From the NCBI GenBank assembly GCA_963932145.1, contig OZ010595.1, positions 79,043,252 to 79,107,251 on the forward strand: DNA of 64,000 nt. Direction: 5' to 3'. Source of the stretch: Acanthosepion lycidas. Taxonomy: Eukaryota > Mollusca > Cephalopoda > Sepiida > Sepiidae. The position numbers and the translations under genes were made by a program. Positions 12,539 to 24,639 of this stretch are shown here, piece after piece (position 1 is the stretch's first letter; each line of letters starts with the position of its first letter). The notes under the pieces are model-generated. The model ran no database searches, was not told the origin of the DNA, and saw only the letters and a program-made list of their open reading frames with translations.

Positions 12539-12829
12539 ACCTATAACTGAAGATCCGTTTAGGTGAAATCTAGGTAGGTTTGCCTGACTCCTTAGGATTA
12601 TCTCAGGTTTTCGCTGTACGTCGACATTTTGGGGATTTTTTCTTTGGACTTTGAGCTTAAACACGAATCTTTTCACCTTGAAATAACTTATTTTTAAATT
12701 TACTGAGTTGTTGTATCAAATAGTAACTCATAACTGATACAACAATAGTTAATAAAAATAAACAAGCTAACGCCCTTGTCTGAATGAGTGGATTTCTCTG
12801 TATCTTTGGAAACAGTAAATTATGAATTT

Positions 12830-12999
12830 ATATATCCGTTTAAAACTCAGTAAATTTAAAAAATATTCGAATATTCGCTTGAAGATGGAACTGAACTAAT
12901 GCTTTTAATTTAATAATATAATTAAATTGAAAGTTTTATAGTTTCCTTTTTTCAAACATGGTTATTACTGTATAGCGAAGAAAGATATTTTAAATCAGT

Positions 13000-13048
<49 letters not shown>
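12830..13048. repeat. Dispersed repeat J, copy 1, with (TA)n tail
   Basis: 12,830-13,002 matches 56,880-57,040: ATTCGCTTGAAGATGGAACT, ATGGTTATTACTGTATAGCG and TTAAATCAGTTA. Both copies end in (TA)n, here 13,003-13,048. Confidence 0.7.
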
Positions 13049-13056
<8 letters not shown>

Positions 13057-13269
13057 TTGTAAAATGAGAACAAATCGAGTATAATACCACTGTAAGTAAG
13101 ATTTAATTTAAAAGAGGGCTCAATACAGCATAGAGCTAAATATTACTTATTTTAGGATATTAAAACAAAAACATATTTTATATGCAGGCAACTTCGTGCT
13201 ATGACATATATAATTATTTTTACCGTGAGTTTGAATTTAGTGTAGGTCTCATTCGATTTGTTAAGCACG

Positions 13270-13427
13270 CCAAAGCGCACAAGCCTTTATTATTTTTTTA
13301 AGTATTCTGCTTTTGAAATTAAACTAATCTTTCGCTCGCCAGTGGTTTGGCATCACCCAAGGAGACACATTTGTAGTGTTGAAACAGGATTATAACTGTG
13401 TAGCGATTTTTAACAGGTTTTGTTTTA

Positions 13428-13490
<63 letters not shown>
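13270..13490. repeat. Dispersed repeat K, copy 1, with (TA)n tail
   Basis: Shares CACTCGCCAGT-like, GAGACACAT-like and TGTAGCGATTTT segments with 56,290-56,412. Both copies terminate in (TA)n, here 13,430-13,490. Confidence 0.65.
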
Positions 13491-13492
<2 letters not shown>

Positions 13493-13544
13493 ACTGAACA
13501 TAGAAGATTCATGCAAGTTGAAATTGTCAGGGCTGACGATTGCA

Positions 13545-13670
13545 TCTAGCATGAAACAGACTGGCGCCTCTAAGTGTTGACTTCTATACTCACTTTTATA
13601 TTTACACACGCTCTATATCTGATATTGAGCACTTTATCCCATAAATATAGCATATCTTAAGAATATATTT
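13545..13670 (+). repeat. Dispersed repeat family H, longer copy
   Basis: GCATGAAACAGACTG...TTTACACACGCTCTATATC...ATTGAGCACTTTATCCCATA, followed by (TA)n. Best matched by 60,428-60,512. Confidence 0.68.
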
Positions 13671-13672
13671 CT

Positions 13673-13757
13673 TCATATATATATATATATATATATATAT
13701 ACACGCAAGTATAGGATTGGTGTATACGAAACAAATTCCAATAACCAAAAAATATGA

Positions 13758-13831
<74 letters not shown>

Positions 13832-13858
13832 TAGTAGTAGTAGTAGTAGTAGTAGTAT
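13673..13858. repeat. Compound microsatellites (TA, GT, AGT)
   Basis: (TA)n at 13,673-13,700 and 13,764-13,801, (GT)n to 13,828, (AGT)n to 13,856. Confidence 0.95.
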
Positions 13859-13859
13859 A

Positions 13860-14799
13860 TGATAGTGCGAATGCCCCAATTCACATAAATACAGTAGTAA
13901 ATACTGTATGTTGGTCTGAATTTGGTGATTCATTGTAGAATTCACTTGGCTCAATTCTAGCAGATGATTACATCTACGCGCCGCTGGCCAATCTTATATG
14001 TGTTTTTCTTGTCCTAAGTATTATCTTTCATTACGAACCTTCGTGTTATTATTCTGTTAAGTAAACTTCCCTAGGTTACAACAATGGTAAATGTAACAAA
14101 TGCGTTGTTATATTATTCAAGTGAATCCTAGTAAAATAAAATATTAAAACTGATCCACAAATCTATGTATAACTTAATTAGCTACTATATATCCATAATT
14201 TTCACTCTTACTATTCAGATGTCGAAGTGTAACTAATTCTAATTTCTATATTCACATCAATTATCTTTTTATCTATATTAATTATAATTCATAAAATTTC
14301 CCCTAAGATCTCCCCAACTTTCATTCCATTAATCCATTATATCCTTTTATCTATATATTTTGAAGTTATTTTTAAACCCCTTTGTATTCCTCTTTTAATT
14401 CTAAATTAATATTTAATTTAATGAATATTTAATTCATATAACCCTAAATTAATACCATAAGGTTAATATTCGGGTTTAACTTTATCAAACTTCTTCCCTT
14501 GAAGAGAAATATTTTAATTTTTTAATTTTTTTGAACAAATTGTGCCGATGGTGCGGATATAATTTCTAATGTCTTATCGTTGCTTATAAGATGGATTTAC
14601 AGCTAAAATAATAAAAGAACGTCCCCTCTTGACTAAATATGTGAAATAAAGTACTTTATTTTGAGGATTTTTAGTGCATTGATAACAAAACTGTATCACC
14701 ATCTTCTTCAGCGTCTGTAGTCATGAGTTGAAGTGCTCCCCTTTATCGTTAGATTTTTCAGACAACTGATATATTTATCTTTATATTTAAAGCCAGTTC

Positions 14800-14800
<1 letters not shown>
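13860..14800. other. Very AT-rich stretch, nothing recognised
   Basis: Low GC throughout; no frame of note and no cross-match seen in the window. Confidence 0.5.

Positions 14801-14802
<2 letters not shown>

Positions 14803-14881
<79 letters not shown>
14803..14881. repeat. (TA)n array
   Basis: TA interrupted once by TATGTA at about 14,863. Confidence 0.96.
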
Positions 14882-14882
<1 letters not shown>

Positions 14883-14889
14883 GTTTATG

Positions 14890-15334
14890 AAAAACTAGGT
14901 AATCCGTAAAGGTAAACCTAAGGAGGATAAAATCCAGAGAGCTCAATGTAAATCCAGAGTAAATAATTTAAATAAAACAGACCACTTTAAGGTTCCATGT
15001 AATAAATTATTTCACCACAGCCCTTTTAAAAGGACTGCGGGTCATCAGACTTTATATGCGTGCTTGTGTGTGTATATGTGTGTGCGTATTAATACACACT
15101 AAAATCCCAAATCACTTCATATGAGGAACAGTTTATTTCGCCAGACGAACATATTGGTCGTCTGCCTTATCAAAACCGGTTTGGACTGAGTTCGTGCCAG
15201 AAATAGAAATTTAACTGTGAAAAAAAAAAACTGCTAAAAAAAAAAGAAAACAGACGAAAACTAATACAGAATGTATGTATTTCAATATTTCAGTCAGACG
15301 AAAGTGGTCAGAGTAGTGTATCTCGATGATGGCC
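14890..15334. other. Spacer with one strong stem-loop
   Basis: At 15,142-15,170 CAGACGA pairs with TCGTCTG (7 bp) around a nine-base loop, flanked by GCGAAA and TGATAAG on the minus strand. It loosely recalls a hammerhead stem II, but stem III is not convincing. Confidence 0.35.
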
Positions 15335-15560
15335 GTTTGGCGCAGGGTGGTTAGGGAGAGGCGTTCGCCGTCACCGTTTGGGGCGGGTAACCCTTCCTCA
15401 CACAGTTTAGCTTGTATGTTGATGGCGTTGACCGCGGTGTGGCCATTCGACTAAATGTATCATGTGTGAGAATTCCATGTAGGCCGTGGAGCTGTACAAT
15501 TCCGCATTCAAATTCACCCGAGTAAAGCGAGGACGCCGGCTTCGCTGCAAAGTTACTACA
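15335..15560. repeat. GC-rich block, possible tRNA-derived SINE
   Basis: TTTGGCGCAGGGTGGTTAGG resembles a Pol III box A, in a block much richer in GC than its surroundings. No clear box B or second copy was found. Confidence 0.3.
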
Positions 15561-16104
15561 ACTCACGATACACCCATAAATATATATTAGCAGTCGCATT
15601 AAAAATAAGGATGGTGAGAATCGCAAAAAAATATTTGAAAACTGAAAATAATTTAAACGACAAAGCTGAATACTATAGGGAAATGTTTTATTAAAAACAA
15701 CAATGACTAACATAGACAATTTTGATAAATAACATTTGGTAGTAAAGAATGAGAGATAGGAAATTGTGGAGAGTCGTGATCCCACATGCTCTAAATGAAA
15801 TGGTACAAAAATAATAATTGAAGCCTGATATTGAGAACCGTTTTCGACAAGTCAATTTAGTACCTATGTATTACTATGAAATAAAGCAGCGAAATTGAAA
15901 TTTAAGTAAATATTATTGAGGGGAATGTTATTGGTGTAACGTAGGGAAGGTTACTGAATAGAATAATCAAACAAAGGTTGGTAATGAACGATAATACTTA
16001 GGATCAAGAACAACACATATAAGATTCGCTAGAAGTAGTCAAATGCTACAAGTGAGTCCAGAATGAATCTTCATCTGCAGGATGTCTACCAACCGGCCCA
16101 GACG
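15561..16104. other. Spacer, nothing recognised
   Basis: A-rich plus strand without a supported feature. Confidence 0.45.
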
Positions 16105-16270
16105 GTCAGATGTAGCACAAGGCCGAATTTAATATGGGGTATCCGAGCCTGTAAGCTCGACCAAAAGTTCCCCGTATAAAAAAGAGTCGTTTAGCTGTTT
16201 CCCGAGACGAAACTCTGCTCTTCAACATAGACATGTCTAGGGATCCTCTCTGTCCAGAGGCAGAAAGTTG
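16105..16270 (+). repeat. Diverged single copy of the ~250-bp module
   Basis: TAGCACAAGGCCGAATTTAA, GGTATCCGAGCC, GACGAAACTCTGCTCTTCAA and GGCAGAAAGTTG follow the same order as the module at 11,628-12,205. Confidence 0.65.
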
Positions 16271-16279
16271 TACCAGCAC

Positions 16280-16961
<682 letters not shown>

Positions 16962-17039
16962 GGATTGGTGTATACAGAATGAATCACAGTAGTCAAAAAA
17001 TACTATACTTAAAAGAGTGCTCAATACAGACCAGATCAA

Positions 17040-17236
17040 ATATAATTTATTCGAAAATTATAACATAAATATGTTATAAAATCACTACAAAAATAGACAT
17101 TTTGTTTCAAGACATTTGTTGTCTTATCAAGTGATGGTGTCCATCACTTGATAAGACACCAGAACTGTTGAAAGAAAACGACTATTTTTGTAGTGATTTT
17201 ATAACATATTTATATTATAATTTTCGAATAAATTAT
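17040..17236. mobile_element. 197-bp foldback element
   Basis: Left arm about 17,040-17,136, right arm about 17,144-17,236. TATAATTTATTCGAAAATTA begins the left arm and its complement ends the right. Arms of about 95 bp are nearly identical apart from a weaker patch near GACATTTTGTTTC; the loop is GGTGTCC. It is most simply a MITE or foldback element, though no clear target duplication is seen. Confidence 0.8.
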
Positions 17237-17394
17237 ATATATATCTGACGATTTTATGGGAAAGTTGCTCAATATCAGGGATAGAGCGTATGTAAATATA
17301 AAAATGGCCACTGATATCAACACTGTCTGGTGACCCTGTCTTATGTATGAACATAGTTTCAACCCTGAAACAAAGTGTCGCTGCGCAGTGTCAT

Positions 17395-17402
<8 letters not shown>

Positions 17403-17457
<55 letters not shown>
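17403..17457. repeat. (TA)n array
   Basis: About 27 TA units after CATA repeats. Confidence 0.96.
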
Positions 17458-17459
<2 letters not shown>

Positions 17460-17462
<3 letters not shown>

Positions 17463-18193
17463 CACTTATGAACAATAAGTTCCCAAACCATGTTGATAAT
17501 ATGATTAGTTTTAAAGAAATTTTGAAAAAATAACGTAAAATCATTGCAAATAATGGCGAACATGTAATTGAATAAACTGTAATTTTGAAGAATAAACTTG
17601 AAATCAAAAGTGGAAATTTTTGGGATTCAAGCTGATATTAAATAAGCATTTTCCATATAATTATATTTCCTTTGCACACAAAAATATGAACAATGTTCTT
17701 CTAGATTCACTAAATAATAAATAATAGTAATAGATTAAAAAAAAAGAATATATGTTGAAATCAGATGTTATATAGGTTTGCAATTCTACTTGAGTTTATT
17801 GTACTAGTAATCAAATCTCATAAATGTATGAAAACATTAGGCAAAAAAAAACAAAAAAAAAAATTGGACACGTATTCTTCATTCCAAATTCAAACTTAAT
17901 TTACAGAGAAAATTTTTCGCTCGATTCTACGAGAAAGTCAATCGATAACCAGTCAACATAATGAGTTGGAATGCCGAGACGTTCCTAAATCGATCCCTTT
18001 GTGTACGTGTGTTTGGATGAACAGCAAGGATAAAAGTACAAATTTATGATTGGATGACCAGAATGGCACACACTTCATGGTCTATATTTTAGAGGCATAT
18101 CTGAAGCGAGAAAAATAGTCGTACATGTCTGTACTATAAGAAAGTTCGCGTGCTTGTGCACAGATGCACACCAAAAAATATTACATACATACA

Positions 18194-18195
<2 letters not shown>
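17460..18195. other. AT-rich spacer with a dispersed-repeat segment
   Basis: 17,945-18,050 (CCTTTGTGTACGTGTGTTTG, CAGCAAGGATAAAAGTAC) matches 25,920-26,020. The remainder is unassigned. Confidence 0.45.

Positions 18196-18251
<56 letters not shown>
18196..18251. repeat. (TA)n array
   Basis: About 28 TA units. Confidence 0.96.
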
Positions 18252-18257
<6 letters not shown>

Positions 18258-18283
18258 TATACACATACACACAAATAGAGAGT

Positions 18284-19227
18284 GTGCGATGGGTAAATTG
18301 TCGCCGTTTTATTTTTTTAATTTCGTGCACGCGCGATGTTTGTTTGGGATTTTGTCGACTGCACAGTATATTTGGGTAATCTTCTGTTAGAAAAAGAGCG
18401 CCATGACGCTAGAAATTTAGAAAAGACATGCTGTACTGCTTGGCATTCGCTCCGGGATCTCCAATACTAACATTTCAGCGTTTTTGGATCATCAATCCGA
18501 GGAAAGTGCAGGCGATTCGCAAAGAGTTGGATGAGTCTAATGGTGATTACGAAAGTATGCCAGCTCGGAAAACTCACTCTGATTGTTCTTATAAGTAGAG
18601 AACTTCTGAATTTTTGGCGAAGGTCCTCAGAGCTAACACGGAGGCTTACATCAAGTGCCTTGAGAATCTATTACTGCCCTGGGTCAAGGGCCCCGCTGGT
18701 GGAAGACACTGTGTCTCGACTCTACATCATGCCACATCAGCTGGAGAAAAGTCATGGCTGTCAGATAATTTCTGCGACCACATTACGCTTTACATCTGAC
18801 AACACAATCCCAAGTCTGCAACCGCCTTGTTCATTATGTGTGCAGCGCAGTTGAGCGAGAGAACAACAGAACTCCTTGTAAGTGAAGGCAAGGATTATAA
18901 AAGAATTCATCAACTTAAACTGGGAAACCGTCCAGAAGAGTTACTGGAGGTTCCGTAGTCATCTTGTGTCCGTGGTTGAAGCCAATAACGATTTTATTGA
19001 AGAAATTTGATCCTTACTATTTCAAGATATGTTTGGGTAATTTTGGCAAATATATCTGTTAAAATGAAATGTCTGCGCTTTCATTTTTGTGTAATTTAGA
19101 AGACAATTTACCCATAGTACCCTGTATTTTAGAAATAAATTCGTTGAAAATTTTAGCCACTCAGTTAATTCATTGTTTCTTTCACTTTCATTTTTGCGTA
19201 ATTTAGACGACAATTTGTCCATCGCAC
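18284..19227 (+). mobile_element. Mariner-type DNA transposon, decayed, 944 bp
   Basis: Terminal inverted repeats GTGCGATGGGTAAATTGTCG and, complemented at the right end, GTGCGATGGACAAATTGTCG. The interior keeps broken transposase pieces: near 18,710-18,800 a segment equivalent to D-S-x-x-S-H...WL..N, then CSAVERENNRTPC, which corresponds to the conserved V-W-G-x-V-E-R-E-x-N region before the C-terminus of this mariner lineage. Many stops and frameshifts. A second inner end-like sequence (GACAATTTACCCATAGTACC at about 19,091) and its flank recur at 24,640-24,760, so nested or rearranged insertion is likely. Confidence 0.72.
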
Positions 19228-19273
19228 CTTGTGTGTATTATCTGTATAATAGAATGATTGATGCCCAAATACA

Positions 19274-19308
<35 letters not shown>
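19274..19308. repeat. (TA)n array
   Basis: About 17 TA units. Confidence 0.94.
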
Positions 19309-19309
<1 letters not shown>

Positions 19310-19312
<3 letters not shown>

Positions 19313-19942
19313 CCATGGTTGCTACAAGAAAGCAATAAATGATGTCAATAAGTGCATGTCAAATTATTAAGCAAATGATTAATGTCATCATGATTTTGGT
19401 TTAACTCAAGAGGGAAATAATAATTTAATGCAATCATTGACAACAATAAACCGCCCCATGATAGCGCAAAGGACGAATTCCTGTACATTAATAAAAAAAA
19501 AATATGAGAAAGCATTTATGTTACAGAATTTCCGTTTTAAGAATGGCAAATTATCAGGTACCCGCTGCAAAATTATTAAATTATGACTTGTAAAAATGAT
19601 TTATCGCAAGCTGAGAAGAATAATATCTTTTCAACGTTTGGAAAGCAGTAAAACTTATAGATATTAAAAATACTGAACACAGAAACTTTACCATTAATAC
19701 CTTGCTGCATCGTGCAGGAGATCAGCAATAGGTAAAGGGCAATAACACTTGGAAGTATTTTATATTAAGGCCATTATCAGAGATAACTAACAATTAACAG
19801 TAAATTTACACCCAAGGAAGTTGATTGGAGTAATATCTGCAAATCATTTCAATGCCTAATTCTCCGTCATGTTACAAAAGATACTTAGCCTTCCATATGA
19901 CTGCATTTGAACAACGACACCATGTGAAACGTCTGGAAAATA
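19310..19942. other. AT-rich spacer, nothing recognised
   Basis: No supported feature. Confidence 0.45.
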
Positions 19943-20043
19943 TTAGGTTGGTGCAAAAATAATGACGTAATAATGCCGTTTTTTGATGTTAAAAATACAC
20001 CAAAAAACAACATTATTATGTCATTATTTTTGCACCAACCTAA
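19943..20043. mobile_element. Mariner-derived palindromic MITE, copy 2 (101 bp)
   Basis: TTAGGTTGGTGCAAAAATAA start and reverse-complement end, TA on both sides; same fold as 7,528-7,628. Confidence 0.94.
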
Positions 20044-20312
20044 TATATAAAAACTGACTTCAATATTGTTCTTTTTATAGAAAGGTGCCCAGCCAATTTT
20101 GATGGATAGGATGTATAGGATGAACCAGTGGAGTCTGGTCTGTAAAGAATGATCGACGTCTTTTATGTGGCATGAGAGTGATGTTTTGGTAGGAATCGTA
20201 GCAGAGTTCTTGAGAAACTTGTCTCTGGGAGACACAGTAACCCCTGAATATACCAAACATTACAAGATTATTTTTAGGCCATGGTTTACGTACGGAACCT
20301 ATCTTCAACAAA

Positions 20313-20424
20313 GCTTACGGGAATATCACCTTGAAACAAGAGTTCTCGTGCGTTCATCGAAGTTAAGCAACGTTGGTCAGTACCTAGAAGGGTGACCGAT
20401 TGGGAATACCAGCTTTAATCTTGG
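20313..20424 (+). pseudogene. 5S rRNA-derived sequence
   Basis: Collinear with metazoan 5S rRNA: CACCTTGAAACAAGAGTTCT, CGAAGTTAAGCAACGTTGG and GGGTGACCGATTGGGAATAC, covering the internal promoter region. The 5' and 3' ends no longer pair and many bases differ, so it is a pseudogene or the head of a 5S-type SINE. A SINE-B body follows directly at 20,425. Confidence 0.8.
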
Positions 20425-20545
20425 ATATGATCGCAGTATTTGAAGTCGAAGAGACGAGTTCCATTTCCAGTCTCGTACGTTATATTCACTTATGCGCAAA
20501 TGTTTGAATCTACCTATCCCCCCAGCTATGGGTTAATTACTAACA
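20425..20545 (+). mobile_element. SINE family B fragment
   Basis: ATTCACTTATGCGCAAATG and CCCCAGCTATGGGTTAATTA match the SINE split by the mariner at 40,755-42,340. Confidence 0.6.
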
Positions 20546-20549
20546 ATTG

Positions 20550-21350
20550 TATCAGTAAATTATTATCATCTCCAAAATATGCTTACAATATAAAAAATGT
20601 TTACTGGATTTATATTATTTGGTCGAGGTAGCTCGGGCATTCATGCGTCTATCACACAAATCATCGTAGTCCTGCATCAAGCTCGGAACATCTTTAGGGT
20701 ATCATTCTGTGTCATAACATAGCTGGTCAATGTATGTGGTTGCTAGCAGACCAACCCATCTTGCTTCATGGCTAGGTGTCCAGAACAGCAGATCACTTGC
20801 TAGTTCTTATTTTGCACGTCACCAAAGTGTACTGAAATGCGAACTCTGCGTTCACGTAAAATTGTAAAAATATCAAGGATGACTCCATGGAGCTGTGATT
20901 TAGTTAGATGCTGTCTCCAGGAGATGTTAAGTATAATTAACTTCATCCGAGTATAGGTTCAATCAAGGTTTTATTTACTATCCAAATAGTGGCACCACAC
21001 ATGAAAACTGCCTCTACAGTGCTTCGAACTTATTTCTGAGATTTTCTGGTAGATCTGATTTCCAAAATACATCCATTTTATTCAAAGCGGCTCAGCCTTT
21101 ACATATGCAGATTTCCACATCCTTTTCAGTAAAATGTAATTCCCTTTCTTGATATGTAGATGATTCAACCGAGCTTATTTATTATCCTGAGGCAGTTTGT
21201 ATAAGTTTGCAACAGTAAGGCTCAATACAAAATGTATGGATTTAAATAACCTGTAAATAGTTGATAAGCCGTAAAACAAAACAATCAAACATTATATCAA
21301 TTATCTTCAAAACTGCTTTGTAATTTATCCCTGCAAAAATCGACTAAAAT
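20550..21350. other. Spacer, unassigned
   Basis: Normal-complexity sequence at 20,640-21,060 with no protein I recognise. Confidence 0.4.
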
Positions 21351-21715
21351 ACACTACCCTCCAAAAGTATAAGATCACTTACAAAATTATGTTTTAAGGC
21401 TCACTTTTATGTTCGATTTTATAGATGTAGATAGTTTTTGAGTAAAATTCCATAAAATAACATTGCACAAAGTTTGGGTGCAATCGATATGAAATAACAT
21501 TTTTTTTATTGTACTATCGCATTTACCCTGCACTCCGAGTGTGAAGAGGCTGACTCTAAATTGTTGTATTGTTTTAGACTCAATCTAATCTGCAACAACA
21601 GAGTCTAGTGTCACTATTGGTTTTGTTAGATGAGGAAACATCAATTAATGTACGTTTCATAATTGATATTATTTGTTTGCGGTTTAGTTATTAAAAAAAT
21701 ATTAATACTAATTTG

Positions 21716-22075
21716 TATAAAGGTAAAAGACAATAGGGAAACTGTATTATTAACCGATGCGTTTTGTCCAATGTGGACGTTGTCAAGGAAAAAACGAAAC
21801 AAAATATCCTTAGCAACTAGAAGAATTTAGAAAAACGCTATTGTATTCATATTGTCAACTGAAAATTACGTCAAGTAGTTTCACGTGTAGAAATATTGAT
21901 TTTATTGTTGTGTTGAATGTAACTAAGGACATTTTGTTTGTTGTTAATAGTCACTTTGTTTTCAATAAATTTATTTCTTTTTTGCCTTGAAAAAGTCTTA
22001 ATTGGACGAAACGCGTCGGCTAATAATACAGTTTTCCTATTGTCTATAGGTTAACCCTGAGACATTTTTCAAAAT
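21716..22075. mobile_element. Foldback insertion carrying paired hammerhead-like motifs
   Basis: Arms at 21,729-21,795 and 21,980-22,044 are reverse complements over about 65 bp (GACAATAGGGAAACTGTATT on the left). Each arm contains a hammerhead-like order. On the plus strand at 21,984-22,020: GCC, TTGAAAAA, GTC/GGAC stem II, GAA, ACGCGT, C, GGC. The minus-strand counterpart lies at about 21,745-21,787. Core changes (C3 to U and G8 to A) predict weak or no cleavage. It sits in the 5' region of the Tc1 element, so it is the younger insertion. Confidence 0.55.
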
Positions 22076-22106
22076 ACTAATTTCTATTTTTCAGATTCAA
22101 TCTTAA

Positions 22107-22934
22107 TATGGGCAAGAAATGTAATCTATTAGCTGAGAAGAGGCACACCATTGTCACATTACGTTGTGGAGGCTATTCTGTTTGAAATATAGCTAGACAT
22201 ATATACAGTTCGCTCCTCTATTTTGAGAAATGTGGAAATAGGAAAAAATAACGACAGACAGCGATTAGGTCGGCCAAAATTAATTTCCAAATCACAAGTT
22301 CACCAGAAAACAAGAATCTGACAGTCCCTCAAATTGTTGCACAATTGAGTAAAGACAGCAGAGCTAATGTGTCGCCATCAACATTTAGGAAAAGACTCAC
22401 GAGTCTAAAGAAGTCACTTCTTAGGCCGGCGAATAAACGTAAGCGATTCACACGGACGAAAAACAACACTGGACAGTTGATCAATGGAAACGTGCCAACT
22501 GGACTGACGAATTCAAGTTTGATAACTCCCGATCTCAGAGGGGAGTGTATGTGAGGGGAAGAACTATTGAACGAATGATTACTGCTTGGGGTGTGCTAAG
22601 TGTAAAGGATGGTGGACGAAATTGGATGATCTGGAGTTGTTTTGTAGTCAATGCATTTAGCGATATTTATCGGGGGCCAGGGATATTGAATCAACATAGA
22701 TATCACCCTATCCTACAGCGCCACGTCATTCCATCTAGGACGCGGCTGATTAGTGATATATGTCTGCTTATGCAAGATAATGACACGATAAATAGCTCTA
22801 AACCATGTAAACACTATTTGCAAAAGAAAACTGAAGAAAATATGTTAACTGTCATGGAGTGGCTACACCAATCACCTGACTGCAACCATATCGAATTAGT
22901 TTGGGATAAATTGGACCGCAGAGTAAAAAAGTGA
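22107..22934 (+). pseudogene. Tc1 transposase (broken)
   Basis: Starts MGKKCNLLAEKRHTIV, with a stop soon after the first helix. The DNA-binding half is frameshifted. The catalytic half keeps all three acidic sites: WTDEFKFD (first Asp), LMQDNDT (second Asp) and SPDCNHIELVWDKLDRRV (the DDE Glu). The usual N-P before the Glu is N-H. Several stops and frameshifts make it non-functional. Confidence 0.85.
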
Positions 22935-23223
22935 CAACTAATTAGTGTAGAAATCTTGTGGACAGTACAAGTGACTATTTAATTTCATTGGTGGAAAGGA
23001 TGCCAAGATTATGTTCACGATTTATCATGGCGGATATTTTGATGAATCTCATGTTTAGCATTTTTTATATTTTTATTTTGTTACAGAATAAAACTATGTT
23101 ACGTAATGAAGGTAATTATGCATTTAATAAAAATTACCTGAAAATTTTGAGTTATTTTCTTTCTATAGAGTTTTTTATTTTTTTAAATTGTTAGGCGATC
23201 ATGAATTTTTGGAGGGTAGTGTA

Positions 23224-23574
23224 TCTTACGGAAATGATGAATTAATTGAGTTCTATGATTTTTCCAAACTGAAAAAATCCTGAAGTACTCTCAAAAGGCA
23301 GCTGCTGATGAGTGCAGGTCTGGCACCAAAGGGACTATAGGAAACCTTTTGAGGCAATTCCAACAGTTATAAGAGATAAGGAAATATAAAATATAAAAGT
23401 CAGTTGATGATCGATTCATATCTCTGATTTAAGAACAAGCACTAACTCTTTCAAACTAAATTCGGTGTGTATGAAAAGTTTTATTTCCAAGATTTCAAGT
23501 TATTTAATGAATCAACTTAAGTCTTTTATCTATTGATATTTATAATTTCTTTAAATTTCTTCATTTTATTAGAC
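23224..23574. other. Spacer, nothing recognised
   Basis: No supported feature. Confidence 0.4.
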
Positions 23575-24475
23575 ATTTATTTGTTTGTTTAGCGGCATAC
23601 CAAATCCTATTGGCCATTTAACGCCGAAATTAATTTTATTAGAAGCTTTGGAATAACAAATCTATGATATATGTTATTCTGCTTTCACAATCGAATACTT
23701 GGTAAATGATACTCAGATTTTGTGGATATACATGTTTGTGTAGACATAATTATTAGAGGGGATGATATGTGTGTTTTATGCTGTAATTTATATTTAAAAG
23801 TTATATTTTGATATGCATTTTGATGTTTTAAAGAAATTGTAGGATATATATGGATTAATATCATGCAAGGGTCATGTTCGTTGTTTGGTTGATTTTATTA
23901 ACAAGTATATCAACCTCCATGAGTTATTCTAAGCTGAAATCTAAATATTTTGAACATAATTGCATGCCTTCAAATAGAGATAAAATGTATTGTTGATCAT
24001 TTAGCTAAAATGTATTGTCGGTAAATCTAATATAAATAGGTATAGCTGGTCACATAAATATGTATTCCTTGCTATGTTACTTTAAATAGGTATTGTTAGT
24101 AATTTTACTATAAATATGTATTCTTCGTAATTTTAGTATAATAGTTTTTGGGTTATTTTATTATACATAGAAATTGATGTTAATTTTACTATAAATGTGT
24201 ATTATAGTTAACTCTAATATAAATACATATCGCTCGTAATTTTACCATAAAAATGTATTTATATACTTTCATAGTCTCTTTTTTTTTCTTTTATTTTTTG
24301 GGTGGGATGGTCAATATTCGCCCATAGCTGGGACCCTAACAGATGCTATCACATTGGATTAGGCTAACAACACCAATTAAAAGGTTCTTCCACTCCACTC
24401 AAAACCTCCGATCTCCTGATCAGAGGACTTCTTGCCGGATTTAGTTTATCGTTATACCTGGAATAAAGTGAAAAT
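23575..24475 (+). mobile_element. Unclassified repeat family Z, copy 1
   Basis: Head TTTGTTTGTTTAGCGGCATA, then TTGGCCATTTAACGCCGAAA; a central decayed tandem repeat of about 30 bp (AAATATGTATT...TAATTTTAC) at 23,980-24,260; a conserved tail CCCATAGCTGGGACCCTAAC ... TGCCGGATTTAGTTTATCG. Other copies: 36,490, 48,555, 51,930 (plus) and 57,140 (minus). No coding capacity. The architecture of head, internal minisatellite and conserved tail resembles Helitron-related elements with central repeats, but no Helitron ends were identified. Confidence 0.65.
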
Positions 24476-24639
24476 TTAATTATATATAATATTTAATATA
24501 TGTTGTAATAATACTATACATTACTATGTATTTCCTTTAAAAGGTAAGCTCAATAACCACTAAGGTAGATATAGTGAAGCTAACATTTAGAATTCAAACT
24601 TTTAATACGAACCACACTATGCGGTCTAGACATATTTAA

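Larger units (their letters stand above)
11507..12676 (-). pseudogene. Penelope-like element, GIY-YIG endonuclease region (PLE-1)
   Basis: Minus-strand remnant of a Penelope-like retroelement, which couples a reverse transcriptase to a GIY-YIG endonuclease. The 12,205-12,676 part carries a linker with basic residues, then DVLPPHQINSIIYKYICSC (the GIY-like block), ADYIGRTTQRL (the YIG block with the conserved Arg) and RIKQQVP. A (TA)n array at 12,497-12,535 is inserted in frame as Ile-Tyr repeats. After an insertion at 11,628-12,205 the frame resumes (DWF, then LFHLKVLEALYI and HKPSLCKQREYL) and ends at about 11,507. The upstream reverse transcriptase is missing, so this is a dead 5'-truncated copy. 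The hammerhead motif at 11,387-11,421 lies about 90 bp downstream on the same strand. Confidence 0.82.
21352..23221 (+). mobile_element. Tc1-like DNA transposon, 1,870 bp, with both ends
   Basis: Left end CACTACCCTCCAAAAGTATA; the right end complemented is CACTACCCTCCAAAAATTCA; TA duplications at 21,350-21,351 and 23,222-23,223. The interior holds a decayed Tc1 transposase at 22,107-22,934. A foldback at about 21,716-22,075 adds length ahead of the transposase. Confidence 0.88.

Noticed and set aside
15142..15170. Hammerhead ribozyme around the 7-bp stem
   Set aside because: Stem II-like hairpin and GAAA are present, but no credible stem III and stem I, and the core has substitutions.
15351..15785. 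144-codon minus-strand frame across a GC-rich block
   Set aside because: No family resemblance; the sequence looks like a repeat and the frame contains low-complexity stretches.
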